In this document: piece after piece, positions 54,936-64,000 of the stretch
Numbering within the stretch: the stretch's first letter is position 1
Layout: the number at the start of each line of letters is the position of its first letter
From: Peribacillus kribbensis DSM 17871
GTDB lineage: Bacteria > Bacillota > Bacilli > Bacillales > DSM-1321
Assembly: GCF_000430765.1 (NCBI RefSeq)
Contig: NZ_AUMQ01000029.1
Coordinates: 122,551-186,550, forward strand
Direction: 5' to 3'
Length of the DNA: 64,000 nucleotides
Notes under the pieces: generated by a model
Databases searched by the model: none
Told to the model about the DNA's origin: nothing
Seen by the model: the letters and a program-made list of their open reading frames with translations, nothing else
Translations under genes and position numbers: made by a program

Positions 54936-57009
54936 AGCTCTGCGGTTCTTCTTTATAGTCACAATTTGTACACTGGACCTGGACACCTTTTTTAAGCTTC
55001 TTCTCCACCAGCGTATGTTCACATTTCGGACATTTACGTGCTATAGGTTTATCCCAAGAAATGAACTCACATTCCGGATAACGGTCACAGCCATAAAAGA
55101 TGCGCTTCTTTTTGCTTTTACGCTCAATGATATTGCCTTCATGGCAATTCGGGCATTTAACTCCGATTTCTTTTACAATCGCTTTTGTATTCCGGCAATC
55201 CGGGAAGTTGGAGCAGGCCATGAATTTCCCATATCGGCCCATTTTAAATACCATTGGACTTCCGCAGGCTTCACAATCTTCTCCAGCAGGCTCATCCTTT
55301 ATTTCAACCTTTTCCATTTCAACTTCCGCTTTTTTCAAATGCCCTTCGAAATCCCGGTAAAACTCGTCGATGACATTGACCCATGGAATTTTTCCATCTT
55401 CAATATCATCCAGGTCTCTTTCCATTTTGGCAGTGAAATCAACATTTACAATTTCCGGGAAAAACTCCAGGATTAATTCTGAAACAATCTCGCCAAGCTC
55501 TGTTGGAATGAACCGCTTATTATCAAGTGCAACATATCCACGCTTTTGAATGGTATCGAGAGTAGGGGCAAAGGTTGATGGACGGCCAATTCCCAGCTCT
55601 TCCAGTGTCCTTACCAGCCTTGCCTCCGTATAGCGCGGCGGCGGCTGTGTAAAGTGCTGCTTCTTTTCAATATCTTTAGAGACAGCTGTATCTCCTTCTT
55701 CAATCACGGGAAGAAAATTCTCTTTTTCTTCTTCTGAATCATCCGAGCCTTCCACATAGACTTTCATAAAACCTGGAAATTTTATTTTAGAACCATTGGC
55801 CCTGAAAACTACTCCTGAATTCTCTAGGTCCACACTCATCGTATCCATAATCGCAGGTGCCATCTGGCTTGCAACGAATCTTTCCCAGATGAGCTTATAC
55901 AATCTAAGCTGGTCTCTTGAGAGGAATTCTTTTATGGATGCCGGCTCTCTTAGAATGCTTGTCGGCCGGATGGCTTCATGCGCATCCTGTGCATTGGATT
56001 GTTTTTTTTCTTTTCTCTCTTCGGAAGCGATATATTCTTTGCCATATTGACTTGTAATGAAGTCCTTTGCTTCTTCCTTAGCAACATCGGAGACCCTGGT
56101 TGAATCGGTTCTCATATAGGTAATCAAGCCTGTGGTGCCTTCTTTTCCAATCTCGATTCCCTCATACAGCTGCTGGGCAAGCATCATGGTTTTCTTCGCC
56201 CTGTAATTCAGCTTTCTTGCCGCTTCCTGCTGCAGGGATGAAGTAGTAAATGGGACGGCAGGATTTCTCTTTCGTTCCTTTTTGGTTACATTGACAACCT
56301 GGAACTCATTACCGGAGATCCTTGTAAGGACAGCTTCTACATTGCTTTCATTGCCAAGCTGGACTTTTTTTCCATCCATCGATATAAATCCGGCTTCAAA
56401 CGTCTCGCTGCCTTTCATAAATTCCGTCTTGATCGTCCAATATTCTTCCGGGATAAATTCCTTTATTTCCTTTTCCCGATTAATGATCAGGCTTACTGCA
56501 ACAGACTGCACCCTGCCGGCACTGAGGCCTTTTTTCACCTTCTTCCAAAGGAGAGGGCTGATATTATATCCCACCAGCCGGTCAAGGACTCTTCTTGCCT
56601 GCTGGGCATCTACAAGATTCATGTCAATCGGCCTTGGATGCTTAAAGGATTCTTTGATTGCATCCTTCGTTATTTCATTAAATACTACTCTGCAATCAGA
56701 TGAAGAATCGACATCAAGAGTGTGTGCCAGATGCCACGCAATGGCTTCCCCTTCCCTGTCGGGGTCAGCCGCAAGATAAATTTTCTTTGCTTTTTTGGCT
56801 GCTGTTTTAAGCTCTTTTAAAACGGGGCCTTTTCCCCGAATGGTGATATATTTAAGATTGAATTCGTTTTCAACATCTACACCCATCTGGCTCCTTGGCA
56901 AATCACGCACATGGCCCATGGATGCTTTTACTTTATATTTTTTCCCTAAATATTTTTCAATAGTTTTTGCTTTAGCTGGTGATTCAACTATTACAAGATA
57001 ATCAGCCAT
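54934..57009 (-). CDS. topA: DNA topoisomerase I
   Basis: Type IA topoisomerase that relaxes negative supercoils. The 691 residues have an N-terminal Toprim domain ([20 protein letters not shown] and [14 protein letters not shown]), the active-site tyrosine in [14 protein letters not shown] near 297, and three C-terminal zinc ribbons (CEACGSP, CPNCHEG and CPKCEHT, each with a second Cys pair). The first Cys-rich module is followed by [16 protein letters not shown] perfect -35 lies upstream. Confidence 0.98.
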   Translation of the reverse strand: MADYLVIVESPAKAKTIEKYLGKKYKVKASMGHVRDLPRSQMGVDVENEFNLKYITIRGKGPVLKELKTAAKKAKKIYLAADPDREGEAIAWHLAHTLDVDSSSDCRVVFNEITKDAIKESFKHPRPIDMNLVDAQQARRVLDRLVGYNISPLLWKKVKKGLSAGRVQSVAVSLIINREKEIKEFIPEEYWTIKTEFMKGSETFEAGFISMDGKKVQLGNESNVEAVLTRISGNEFQVVNVTKKERKRNPAVPFTTSSLQQEAARKLNYRAKKTMMLAQQLYEGIEIGKEGTTGLITYMRTDSTRVSDVAKEEAKDFITSQYGKEYIASEERKEKKQSNAQDAHEAIRPTSILREPASIKEFLSRDQLRLYKLIWERFVASQMAPAIMDTMSVDLENSGVVFRANGSKIKFPGFMKVYVEGSDDSEEEKENFLPVIEEGDTAVSKDIEKKQHFTQPPPRYTEARLVRTLEELGIGRPSTFAPTLDTIQKRGYVALDNKRFIPTELGEIVSELILEFFPEIVNVDFTAKMERDLDDIEDGKIPWVNVIDEFYRDFEGHLKKAEVEMEKVEIKDEPAGEDCEACGSPMVFKMGRYGKFMACSNFPDCRNTKAIVKEIGVKCPNCHEGNIIERKSKKKRIFYGCDRYPECEFISWDKPIARKCPKCEHTLVEKKLKKGVQVQCTNCDYKEEPQS

Positions 57010-57048
57010 ACTTAATCCTCCTCAAGAGGGAATAATAAATCTTCACTA

Positions 57049-57077
57049 TTATTAATCATATAAAAACATTTTGTCAA
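57049..57077 (-). promoter_or_regulatory. topA: Predicted SigA promoter of topA
   Basis: Minus strand TTGACA (57077-57072, perfect -35) with TAATAA 17 bp downstream (57054-57049), about 40 bp before the topA start. Confidence 0.6.
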
Positions 57078-57144
57078 TCTTATTTCAGTTCTAGAATAAT
57101 TATTCCGTCTATTTATCATCTATCTTCCCTGGATTTCTTCCTAT

Positions 57145-57170
57145 GAAAAAAGGGCAGGACTGCCACCTTT
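57145..57170 (-). terminator. dprA: Terminator after dprA
   Basis: Minus strand AAAG-gt-GGCA pairs with TGCC-CTTT around a GTCC loop, continued by T. It lies about 190 bp after the dprA stop, so it ends a long 3' region. Confidence 0.6.
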
Positions 57171-57357
57171 CAATTAAGGCTCTTTGTATAAAACAGTCAT
57201 AATTAGCGGGCATGTGTTTTTTTCCATTATATTGGAAATTTCCTAAGTCCGCCTTTTGCAAAATGTATCTCACTTTCGCATTTTTTTCAACTGTTTTATT
57301 TCAAAGAGATTTTTTTATCGTATTTTTTAGGGAACGATCTCAATTAAAACCAAGCCA

Positions 57358-58233
57358 TTAATCAGGGTATTCCTCTTCAATATCGAGATGGGTGACAATC
57401 GGCTTAGCTCCTTCCTGAATCAGGCGGTTGGTGCCCGCGGAGAGACAGCTGGTGATATTCCCAGGCACACTGAATACGTCACGTCCCTGCTCGAGCGCGC
57501 TATAAGCTGTAATCAAGCTTCCGCTCCGTTCCTTTGCCTCAATGACCAGGACAGCTTTGGATATTCCGCTGATAATCCGGTTTCTTTGCGGAAACATCCA
57601 GGGCTCGGCCTTTTTAGATGGTGCATATTCCGAAATAACCGCTCCATTTTTCATAATACTTTGGGCCAGCATTCCGTTTTCCTTTGGATAAACATGAAAG
57701 AGACCGCCTCCAAGTACCGCAATGGTCCTGCCAGCGTGATCCAGAGCAATTTTATGGGCGGCCGCATCAATTCCGGCTGCAAGGCCGCTGTTTATGATAT
57801 ACCCCTTCTTAATCAGAGGCACCAAAAGCCTTTTGACAGAATCCAGTCCATAGAGAGAGGGCTTCCTTGGCCCGACGACAGCAAGATGCTTTCCTTCATT
57901 AAATAAGGAGACATCCCCTTTCATATAAAGCACCCAGGGCGGATTATAAATATTCTTCAAAGCGGCTGGATAATCGGGATCGGCTATAGTCAGACACTGG
58001 ATGCCGTGGGATTTGTACTTGTCTAAGCTGGGAGAAATTACATTCTGATGAAGGTCTTCATAAAATTGGGCAGCATGGGCGCGGGTTATTTGAAGGAGGG
58101 ACTGCCAATGGGCAGGGGAGTTTTCGTAAATTCTTGAAAGTGAGGGGTCCAGCTGAAGGATGCGGAAAATGGACTTCCAGCCTATTCCGCGGCAATGGTC
58201 CAAATGGATCAGCCTTATATTAAAATCTTCCAT
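57358..58233 (-). CDS. dprA: DNA processing protein DprA (Smf)
   Basis: Loads RecA on incoming single-stranded DNA in transformation. ATG 58233, eight bases after GGAG, gives 291 residues. The Rossmann-like DNA-binding fold is at about 100-285: LAVVGPRKPSLYG, INSGLAAGIDAAAHKIAL, TIAVLGGGLFHVYPKEN, SEYAPSKKAEPW and FPQRNRIISGIS. The first motif has GPR where most homologues I know have GSR or GTR, and SGLAAGID replaces the common SGLARGID. Presence alone does not prove competence. Confidence 0.93.
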   Translation of the reverse strand: MEDFNIRLIHLDHCRGIGWKSIFRILQLDPSLSRIYENSPAHWQSLLQITRAHAAQFYEDLHQNVISPSLDKYKSHGIQCLTIADPDYPAALKNIYNPPWVLYMKGDVSLFNEGKHLAVVGPRKPSLYGLDSVKRLLVPLIKKGYIINSGLAAGIDAAAHKIALDHAGRTIAVLGGGLFHVYPKENGMLAQSIMKNGAVISEYAPSKKAEPWMFPQRNRIISGISKAVLVIEAKERSGSLITAYSALEQGRDVFSVPGNITSCLSAGTNRLIQEGAKPIVTHLDIEEEYPD

Positions 58234-58276
58234 ATATTCATCTCCTTTGAATTTCATGTTTCGGCAGGTGCATAGT

Positions 58277-58304
58277 AAAAAACCGAGGCTGACAAAGCAG
58301 CCTC
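58277..58304 (-). terminator. sucD: Terminator after sucD
   Basis: Minus strand stem GAGGCTG/CAGCCTC with a six-base loop, then GG and six T (58282-58277). It separates sucCD from dprA. Confidence 0.9.
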
Positions 58305-58336
58305 AGCGGGTGTTCCATGGTATTGCAGGAGATCTA

Positions 58337-59239
58337 TTAATGAGTTTTACACTTATCATAGATTCCTTTTTCTTTAATCACAGAGATGAGGGTTTCACCC
58401 ATAACAGACGGGGTTTCTGCCACTTTAATGCCGCATTCGTTCATGACGCGGATCTTTTCGTCTGCTGTACCTTTACCGCCTGAGATGATTGCACCAGCAT
58501 GGCCCATACGCTTTCCTGGAGGCGCAGTTCTTCCGCCGATGAAGCCGACAACAGGCTTGGTCATGTTTTCCTTCACCCATTTGGCTGCTTCTTCTTCAGC
58601 AGTTCCGCCAATTTCTCCAATCATGATAACCGCGTATGTTTCAGGGTCTTCATTGAAAGCTTTAAGCACATCAATGAAATCTGTTCCATTGACAGGGTCT
58701 CCGCCTATTCCTACTGCTGTAGACTGGCCGATTCCTGCCTGTGATAACTGGTGGACAGCCTCATATGTGAGTGTTCCAGAGCGGGATACCACACCGACAT
58801 GTCCTTTCTTATGGATATAGCCAGGCATGATGCCGATCTTGCACTCATCCGGAGTGATGACACCAGGGCAGTTAGGGCCGACAAGGCGCGTCTTCTTGCC
58901 CTCCATATAACGCTTTACCTTAACCATATCAAGTACTGGAATATGCTCTGTAATACAAATAACGATATCAAGCTCTGCATCTACAGCCTCTAAGATCGCA
59001 TCTGCAGCGAATGGAGCAGGAACATAAATGACAGATGCATTTGCACCAGTCTGGCTTTTTGCTTCAATTAATGTATTAAATACAGGTACACCTTCTACCT
59101 CTGTGCCACCCTTACCAGGTGTAACACCTGCGACGATCTGTGTACCATATTCAAGCATCTGCTTTGTATGGAATAAAGCCGTTGAACCTGTAATACCCTG
59201 TACAATGACTTTAGTATCTTTATTAATAAATACGCTCAC
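58337..59239 (-). CDS. sucD: Succinyl-CoA ligase (ADP-forming) subunit alpha
   Basis: TCA-cycle enzyme subunit that binds CoA and carries the phosphohistidine. The 300 residues have the CoA-binding Rossmann part ([19 protein letters not shown]) and the phospho-His motif [17 protein letters not shown] near 245. It starts 19 bp after sucC and ends before a strong terminator. Confidence 0.98.
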   Translation of the reverse strand: MSVFINKDTKVIVQGITGSTALFHTKQMLEYGTQIVAGVTPGKGGTEVEGVPVFNTLIEAKSQTGANASVIYVPAPFAADAILEAVDAELDIVICITEHIPVLDMVKVKRYMEGKKTRLVGPNCPGVITPDECKIGIMPGYIHKKGHVGVVSRSGTLTYEAVHQLSQAGIGQSTAVGIGGDPVNGTDFIDVLKAFNEDPETYAVIMIGEIGGTAEEEAAKWVKENMTKPVVGFIGGRTAPPGKRMGHAGAIISGGKGTADEKIRVMNECGIKVAETPSVMGETLISVIKEKGIYDKCKTH

Positions 59240-59258
59240 CTTTGCAACCTCCTGACTA

Positions 59259-60419
59259 TTAACCTACTAATGATACGATTTTTTGTGCGCCGTCTGCCAT
59301 TGATTCTGCAGCAGTGATATTCAAGCCTGATTCATTCAGGATTTTCTTACCAAGATCAACATTTGTTCCCTCAAGGCGAACGACAAGCGGAACTTCAAGT
59401 CCAAGCTGGTTCGCAGCTGTAACCACACCTTCTGCAATGACATCACATTTCATGATGCCTCCGAAGATATTGACGAAGATCCCTTTAACGCTTTTGTCTG
59501 AAAGAATGATCTTAAATGCTTCTGTTACCTTTTCAGCTGTAGCACCGCCCCCAACATCAAGGAAGTTGGCAGGATCTCCGCCATAGTGCTTAATAATGTC
59601 CATAGTCGCCATGGCAAGGCCGGCACCATTTACCATACAGCCGATATTTCCATCAAGGGATATGTAGCTCAAATCATATTTAGAGGCTTCAATTTCCTTA
59701 GGATCCTCTTCTTCAAGGTCTCTGTATTCCACAATATCTTTATTGCGGTACAGCGCATTGGAATCAAAGTTCAGCTTTGCATCAAGCGCCATTACTTTTC
59801 CATCGCCGGTCACAACAAGCGGGTTGATCTCAGCAATAGAGCAATCCTTTTCCACAAAAGCCGTGTAGAGGCCCATCATGAACTTGACAGCCTGTCCTAC
59901 CAATTCCTTAGGTATGTTAATATTAAATGCTATTCTTCTTGCTTGATAGCCTGTAAGGCCGACTACTGGATCGATAACTTCTTTGAAGATTTTTTCAGGT
60001 GTCTTTTCAGCTACCTCTTCAATTTCAGTTCCGCCTTCTTCAGATGCCATTAAGACGACTCTTGAAGTAGCACGGTCAAGAACAAGCCCGACATAGTATT
60101 CTTTTTTAATATCGCAGCCTTCTTCGATAAGCAAACGCTTTACTTCTTTGCCTTCCGGGCCAGTTTGATGCGTAACAAGCGTTTTACCAAGGATTTCACC
60201 TGCGTATTGACGTACCTCATCAAGGTTTTTCGCTACTTTAACTCCGCCGGCTTTACCGCGGCCGCCCGCATGGATTTGTGCCTTTACCACACATACTTCC
60301 GTACCAAGCTCCTTTGCAGCTTCAACTGCTTCTTCAACCGAAAAAGCAACGCGGCCGTTAGGAACAGCAACTCCATATTTTCTGAGGACTTCTTTCCCCT
60401 GATATTCATGGATATTCAT
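59259..60419 (-). CDS. sucC: Succinyl-CoA ligase (ADP-forming) subunit beta
   Basis: ATP-grasp subunit of succinyl-CoA synthetase. ATG 60419 ([20 protein letters not shown]), seven bases after AGGAGG, gives 386 residues, the standard length; the open frame extends 27 codons upstream over the promoter. Features are [27 protein letters not shown] and the [14 protein letters not shown] region. Confidence 0.98.
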   Translation of the reverse strand: MNIHEYQGKEVLRKYGVAVPNGRVAFSVEEAVEAAKELGTEVCVVKAQIHAGGRGKAGGVKVAKNLDEVRQYAGEILGKTLVTHQTGPEGKEVKRLLIEEGCDIKKEYYVGLVLDRATSRVVLMASEEGGTEIEEVAEKTPEKIFKEVIDPVVGLTGYQARRIAFNINIPKELVGQAVKFMMGLYTAFVEKDCSIAEINPLVVTGDGKVMALDAKLNFDSNALYRNKDIVEYRDLEEEDPKEIEASKYDLSYISLDGNIGCMVNGAGLAMATMDIIKHYGGDPANFLDVGGGATAEKVTEAFKIILSDKSVKGIFVNIFGGIMKCDVIAEGVVTAANQLGLEVPLVVRLEGTNVDLGKKILNESGLNITAAESMADGAQKIVSLVG

Positions 60420-60467
60420 TTCCCATCCTCCTATCAAACTATGACAATAAAAATAGACTGCGCTTTC

Positions 60468-60496
60468 ATTGTATAAAAAGTAAAAATGATTGTCCA
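60468..60496 (-). promoter_or_regulatory. sucC: Predicted SigA promoter of sucCD
   Basis: Minus strand TGGACA (60496-60491), 17 bp, TACAAT (60473-60468). It lies about 45 bp before the sucC start. Confidence 0.7.
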
Positions 60497-60580
60497 CCAT
60501 TACGGCGCAAAGAATGACGAAAATAAAATATTTTTCTAAAATTATATTAATTTTGATTAAATATCCTTTAATACAGCCAT

Positions 60581-61654
60581 CTAGTTCACTCTATAAAACT
60601 TGAAAGCTTTTCCGGGATAAAGATATGTGAGTAGTCCCAGATCCTTCTCAACAATGTTCCCCACAACATTTACTTTAGGATCTGCCGGGAGGTTCCTTTT
60701 TACGATTTGCAGCTCCCCTTGATAACGGCCATACAAGCTGTTGTCAAGGGTGACAGAACCCTTCATACGATCGTGTACAGGACCTGGGGCAATGGTTAAT
60801 CCATTCTCCATGGCATGCATTCGCGCCGGCTCAGAACGGATTACATCCCTTGCTGAGTCCATGCGGTTCTTATGCTCGAGTCCAATCAGCCCTTCTTCCT
60901 CCTTGGTAAGCCCGGGCGAAGCTTCGATCGAAATCTCGATGACCCCCTCTTGATACTGTTGGAACTTTCTGATAGATTCCTTACAAATAGAGGGATCCCC
61001 TATCACTGCTTTATCCACATAGCATTCAAGAAGCAGATCCAGGGCAGATGTGAAGGGTGAGGCACCCCGATGATCTTCCAATGTGGGCAGGCCTTTGAAT
61101 AATGGCCCCCTGAAATCCCCATCACCAGGAGCAAATGCAGCCACAGTCATTCCGCACTCACTCAGCCACTTATTATGCAAAATAAAGTCCCTTCGTTCCA
61201 GGCCGGTTTCCGGCCGCGGGTAAAAATTATGCCAGGCCTCTGTATGTTTGATATTCAATCCGAATCTTTTTAATTCCTGAAAGCTCTCGCGAGTCAGGGT
61301 GCTCGCATTCAGCGCTATCTTCATCGATTGCGACAGCCTGGCAATTTCCTCCGCTCCGATGCCATAATCTGCTCTTATTCCAGTCACTCCCCACTTGGAG
61401 ATTTCATTGATATTCTCATGGTTCAGGCCCAGGGGCTCAAACGACCGGGGAGAAAGGTCAGCCATCAGCTCAAGCCCCAGGTTCTTTGCCTGTGAGCCTA
61501 AGGTTCTCAGCAGTCCGGCATATAAAGAAGCATCATCCTCCGGGATATGAAGCGAAGTAAAAATAGAAGTGAAACCCGCTTCCATCATCCTCCTCAGATA
61601 GGCCTCCTGTTCTCCTTCCGAAAAATATCCTAAATAAACAGACACACCAAACAT
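60581..61654 (-). CDS. mupG: 6-phospho-N-acetylmuramidase MupG (DUF871)
   Basis: The family (DUF871) includes S. aureus MupG, which splits 6-phospho-MurNAc-GlcNAc taken up by the PTS permease MurP. The 357 residues show an N-terminal TIM-barrel beginning [19 protein letters not shown] and TSLHIPEDD, with [17 protein letters not shown] and [11 protein letters not shown] conserved, and a C-terminal cyclophilin-like part. With murP and murQ beside it, the recycling role is well supported. It has its own promoter-like element at 61697-61705. Confidence 0.92.
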   Translation of the reverse strand: MFGVSVYLGYFSEGEQEAYLRRMMEAGFTSIFTSLHIPEDDASLYAGLLRTLGSQAKNLGLELMADLSPRSFEPLGLNHENINEISKWGVTGIRADYGIGAEEIARLSQSMKIALNASTLTRESFQELKRFGLNIKHTEAWHNFYPRPETGLERRDFILHNKWLSECGMTVAAFAPGDGDFRGPLFKGLPTLEDHRGASPFTSALDLLLECYVDKAVIGDPSICKESIRKFQQYQEGVIEISIEASPGLTKEEEGLIGLEHKNRMDSARDVIRSEPARMHAMENGLTIAPGPVHDRMKGSVTLDNSLYGRYQGELQIVKRNLPADPKVNVVGNIVEKDLGLLTYLYPGKAFKFYRVN

Positions 61655-61696
61655 AAGCTCATCTCCTTTGGAAACCTATTCCATGATCTATCTTCT

Positions 61697-61705
61697 ATCA
61701 TAACA
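61697..61705 (-). promoter_or_regulatory. mupG: Possible extended -10 promoter of mupG
   Basis: TGTTATGAT on the minus strand, about 43 bp before the mupG start; the -35 region (TTATTT, 16 bp) is weak. No CcpA cre site was found nearby. Confidence 0.45.
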
Positions 61706-61746
61706 GTTTGGTTTAAGCAAATAAGGCTATAAATTGGGGCTGCATG

Positions 61747-62050
61747 AGCTCCATTCCAGGCGCTTCGCTTTCCGCGGGGCGGGCGGTGAGCCTCCTCGGC
61801 TTCGCCTGCGGGGTCTCACCTGTCCCGCTAATCCCGCTCAGAAAAGTGGAAAGCGGTGCCTGCCAAACAGATAAATTACAAAGCTAAATGTTGATCCATA
61901 TCCATTTATACTTGCAGGCAGAGACCCGACAAGCATAAGACGAGCCGGCTGTGGGGAGCAGTTTTCTCCCCATAGACGGATTGGCTTATGACTCGAGGGT
62001 CTCAGCTTGGAACTGGATCAAGGAGTCTTCGCGCCTTCCATTCCACTCAT
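61747..62050. repeat. GC-rich Bacillaceae-type repeat, interrupted
   Basis: Left part 61747-61840 runs from CATTCCAGGCGCTTCGC-type sequence through TTTCCGCGGGGCGGGCGG to TAATCCCGCTCA. The right part, 62019-62050, reads CAAGGAGTCTTCGCGCC and on. I recall a continuous GC-rich repeat with CCCGCTCAGGAGTCTTCG as common in Bacillus intergenic regions. The two parts look like one such element split by copy F. Confidence 0.6.
61839..62020 (+). repeat. Structured intergenic repeat, copy F
   Basis: Bounded by CA on both sides (61839-61840 and 62019-62020). Stems are TGCCTGC/GCAGGCA (61857-61863 with 61914-61920), GAGACCC/GGGTCTC (61921-61927 with 61997-62003), CATAAG/CTTATG (61934-61939 with 61985-61990) and GTGGGGAG/CTCCCCAT (61951-61958 with 61966-61973). 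It is the cleanest copy and sits inside another repeat. Confidence 0.8.
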
Positions 62051-62238
62051 GCAGGGTGCAGATATTAAAAGCGCCAGTACAAATGAGTTTCATCAGGTAG
62101 AACCATACACCACAGGAGGTAAATTACCTAAAGCATGCCTGTCCATCTATTATGTAATTTTTATACCTAGCCGAAGTGATCAAAAGATGAACGTGACTAG
62201 CAAAATCTGTTTAAGAAACCTTGGAAATAGTGTCGAAC

Positions 62239-62281
62239 TAAAAAAAGGGGTCGGAATGAGAATATTCCATTACCCCTTTTT
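62239..62281 (-). terminator. murP: Terminator after murP
   Basis: Minus strand stem AAAAAGGGG/CCCCTTTTT with inner GGAAT/ATTCC pairing, followed by T. It lies about 40 bp after the murP stop and ends the murQ-murP transcript. Confidence 0.85.
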
Positions 62282-62321
62282 CTGTTGAAGGCGGCTTCAG
62301 TACGGAGCACCAGGCCTTTCT

Positions 62322-63689
62322 TTACTTATGCATATTATCCGCCATGCTTTCTTTAAAGCCGAATGCATAAGTGAAAATAAATCCAAAAACATAGGCAATC
62401 ACTAATCCAAGAATGTAATAAATGAATTTATTGTCTGCAATCAGAGGGGTCAATGAAATCCCTGAAACACCGATCCCTGTTGCAGCTGTTTTCATCACTG
62501 CCTGGAAGGCTCCTCCACAGGCGGCACCGAGGCAGGCAGTGATGAATGGCCTTCCGAGCGGAAGGGTAACCCCGTATAGAAGAGGCTCTCCTATTCCAAG
62601 GAAACCAACTGGAAGTCCTCCCTTGATGATATTTTTCAGCATCTTATTTTTTGTTTTTGCGTAAACGGCTAGCGCTGCACCTACCTGTCCTGCACCGCCC
62701 ATGGCAAGGATCGGCAGGAGCGGGGTCATATGGGTTTTGGCGATGAATTCCGCATGGATGGGGGTCAGCCCATGGTGAAGGCCTACCATTACCAGCGGAA
62801 GAAATGTACCTGCAAGGATGGCTCCGGCTACCGCACCTCCGATATCAAGCACTCCATTGATTCCTTTGATGATGCCGTCCGACAAAAATCCTCCGACCGG
62901 CTGGATGACAATAATGGTCAAGACTCCTACTATCAATACTGTGATAAGCGGGGTCAGGATGATATCCACCGCATTTGGAATCACACGGCGCACTCTTTTT
63001 TCTACAAAAGCCATCAGCCAGGCTGCAAGGATTACAGCAAACAGGCCGCCGCGTCCGACGACTAAAGGATCTCCAAACAAGTTAATGTTCGCAAGCCCAG
63101 GATTTATAATGATATATCCGGCAATGGCACCGAGTGCAGGGGTGCCGCCAAATTCCCTGGCAGTATTCCAGCCGACTAAAACACCGAGGATCGCAAATAC
63201 CGTCCCTCCAATCAGGAGGAGTATCTGCAGCCAGGTTTCCTTTGGATCTGCCCCGGCATTCACAGCAAAATTGGCGATTCCGTTAATGAGCCCGGAGGCA
63301 ACAAGTGCGGGGATCAGCGGGATAAAAATAGAGCCGATTCTTCTTAATAAATTTTTAAAAGGAGTATTATTGCGTGTTTTAATTTCGGCTTTTCTCATAT
63401 CCGCAAGATCTGTTTCAGCAGCTGCTACTTCTCCCACCTGAAGGCCTGTCATTTCACTGACCTCCCCTGCCACTTTATTGACAAGCCCGGGACCGATTAC
63501 GATCTGCAGGGTTTCGTCCTCAATGACGCCAAGTACCCCGTCGATCTTCTTTAGTGCAGGAATATCGGCCGCCTCCCAATTTTTCAATTGCAGACGGAGC
63601 CTTGTCATGCAGTGTGTTACTCTGATAATATTCTGGGTGCCTCCGACATGTTCGGATATTTCATTCGCAAGACGCTGTTCCTTTCTCAT
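62322..63689 (-). CDS. murP: PTS system MurNAc(-GlcNAc)-specific EIIBC component
   Basis: Takes up and phosphorylates MurNAc or MurNAc-GlcNAc. The 455 residues have an EIIB domain with the phospho-cysteine Cys27 in THCMTRLRLQL and an EIIC domain of about ten membrane segments (from about 110) with GLHHGLTPIHAEFI and GEPLLYGVTLPLG. There is no EIIA domain, so it must borrow one, as MurP proteins do. It lies 24 bp after murQ. The assignment over glucose-family paralogues rests on the murQ/mupG neighbours. Confidence 0.9.
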   Translation of the reverse strand: MRKEQRLANEISEHVGGTQNIIRVTHCMTRLRLQLKNWEAADIPALKKIDGVLGVIEDETLQIVIGPGLVNKVAGEVSEMTGLQVGEVAAAETDLADMRKAEIKTRNNTPFKNLLRRIGSIFIPLIPALVASGLINGIANFAVNAGADPKETWLQILLLIGGTVFAILGVLVGWNTAREFGGTPALGAIAGYIIINPGLANINLFGDPLVVGRGGLFAVILAAWLMAFVEKRVRRVIPNAVDIILTPLITVLIVGVLTIIVIQPVGGFLSDGIIKGINGVLDIGGAVAGAILAGTFLPLVMVGLHHGLTPIHAEFIAKTHMTPLLPILAMGGAGQVGAALAVYAKTKNKMLKNIIKGGLPVGFLGIGEPLLYGVTLPLGRPFITACLGAACGGAFQAVMKTAATGIGVSGISLTPLIADNKFIYYILGLVIAYVFGFIFTYAFGFKESMADNMHK

Positions 63690-63713
63690 CTTACTCCCCC
63701 TATTTCCCCTTAA

Positions 63714-64000
63714 TTATAATGCCTTTCTTACAAATCCATCCGCTGCTTCTAGTTTACTATCTGCTTCTTCAAGACTGCACTGGGTCAGAAGCATGATGAT
63801 CGCCTTTTTTACCTGCCCGCCGGACTTTTCGTAAAAATATGAAGCAGTCTCATAATTGGTCTCTGCTGCTTCCATAATAATCCGCTTCGACCTTTCCACC
63901 AGTTTCTGATTGGTAGGCTGAACATCTACCATAAGGTTTTTATATACCTTGCCAATTCCAATCATGGTGGCCGTGGAAATCATATTAAGCACCAATTTTT
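63714..64000 (-). CDS. murQ: N-acetylmuramic acid 6-phosphate etherase MurQ (5' part outside window)
   Basis: Cleaves the lactyl ether of MurNAc-6-P to GlcNAc-6-P and lactate. About 95 C-terminal codons are visible: KLVLNMISTATMIGIGKVY, NLMVDVQPTNQKLVERSKR and a C-terminal UBA-like helical region ending ADGFVRKAL, all typical of MurQ. The frame is open to the right edge, and the apparent TTG start at 63995 is an internal Leu codon. murP follows after 24 bp, giving a recycling operon. Confidence 0.9.
   Translation of the reverse strand, partial: KLVLNMISTATMIGIGKVYKNLMVDVQPTNQKLVERSKRIIMEAAETNYETASYFYEKSGGQVKKAIIMLLTQCSLEEADSKLEAADGFVRKAL

Larger units (their letters stand above)
57010..57357. 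other. 348-bp intergenic region dprA-topA
   Basis: Holds the dprA terminator (57145-57170) and the topA promoter (57049-57077). The stretch 57171-57357 next to dprA is AT-rich without a gene or clear signal. Confidence 0.7.
61655..62321. other. 667-bp intergenic region murP-mupG
   Basis: Holds the murP terminator (62239-62281), about 190 bp without recognisable signals (62051-62238), a GC-rich repeat split by a structured repeat (61747-62050) and the mupG promoter. Open frames here lack ribosome binding sites and are repeat-derived. Confidence 0.75.

Noticed and set aside
62007-62288. A 93-codon plus-strand open frame in the murP-mupG gap
   Set aside because: It begins within repeat sequence, has no ribosome binding site and runs through the murP terminator; no family resemblance.

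Overview
The window reads as chromosomal DNA of a motile, moderately low-GC Bacillaceae species close to Bacillus sensu lato (the Cytobacillus/Mesobacillus side is a guess, not shown). The gene order from murQ through sucCD-dprA-topA-trmFO-xerC-hslVU-codY, the complete fla/che operon, rpsB-tsf-pyrH-frr-uppS-cdsA-dxr-rasP-proS-polC and rimP-nusA-rnpM-ylxQ-infB-ylxP-rbfA-truB is the classical Bacillus order. Every gene I can support lies on the minus strand, so transcription runs from high to low coordinates. The two edge genes are cut: truB at the left and murQ at the right.

Layout in the direction of transcription: (1) 64000-60581, MurNAc recycling genes murQ, murP and mupG, with a 667-bp repeat-filled gap between murP and mupG; (2) 60496-57358, sucCD and dprA; (3) 57077-49367, topA, trmFO, xerC, hslV, hslU and codY; (4) 49177-21205, the fla/che operon from flgB to swrB: basal body, type III export, hook, switch, chemotaxis and SigD; (5) 21192-6711, rpsB, tsf, pyrH, frr, uppS, cdsA, dxr, rasP, proS and polC (translation, nucleotide, cell-envelope and replication genes); (6) 6061-1, the rimP-nusA-infB-rbfA-truB transcription and translation operon.

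The genes are conventional and essentially all recognisable. Several starts needed correction to internal or non-ATG codons supported by ribosome binding sites (truB, rimP, dxr, cdsA, pyrH, rpsB, sigD, cheD, flhG, fliP, fliY, flgB, hslU, trmFO, dprA, sucC).

The unexplained content is intergenic. At least five full copies and two remnants of one roughly 120-250 bp structured repeat sit at 6066-6532, 16326-16641 and 61839-62020. Its stems are kept although the paired bases differ from copy to copy, and one copy is inserted inside a different GC-rich repeat. Other signals are six CGCAAT motifs spaced 20-21 bp downstream of polC, a weak terminator in the rimP-nusA leader matching the NusA attenuation known in B. 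subtilis, a nine-C tract inside flhF that could slip, and a probable private promoter with a folded leader in front of sigD. I see no CRISPR array, prophage, IS transposase, rRNA or tRNA.
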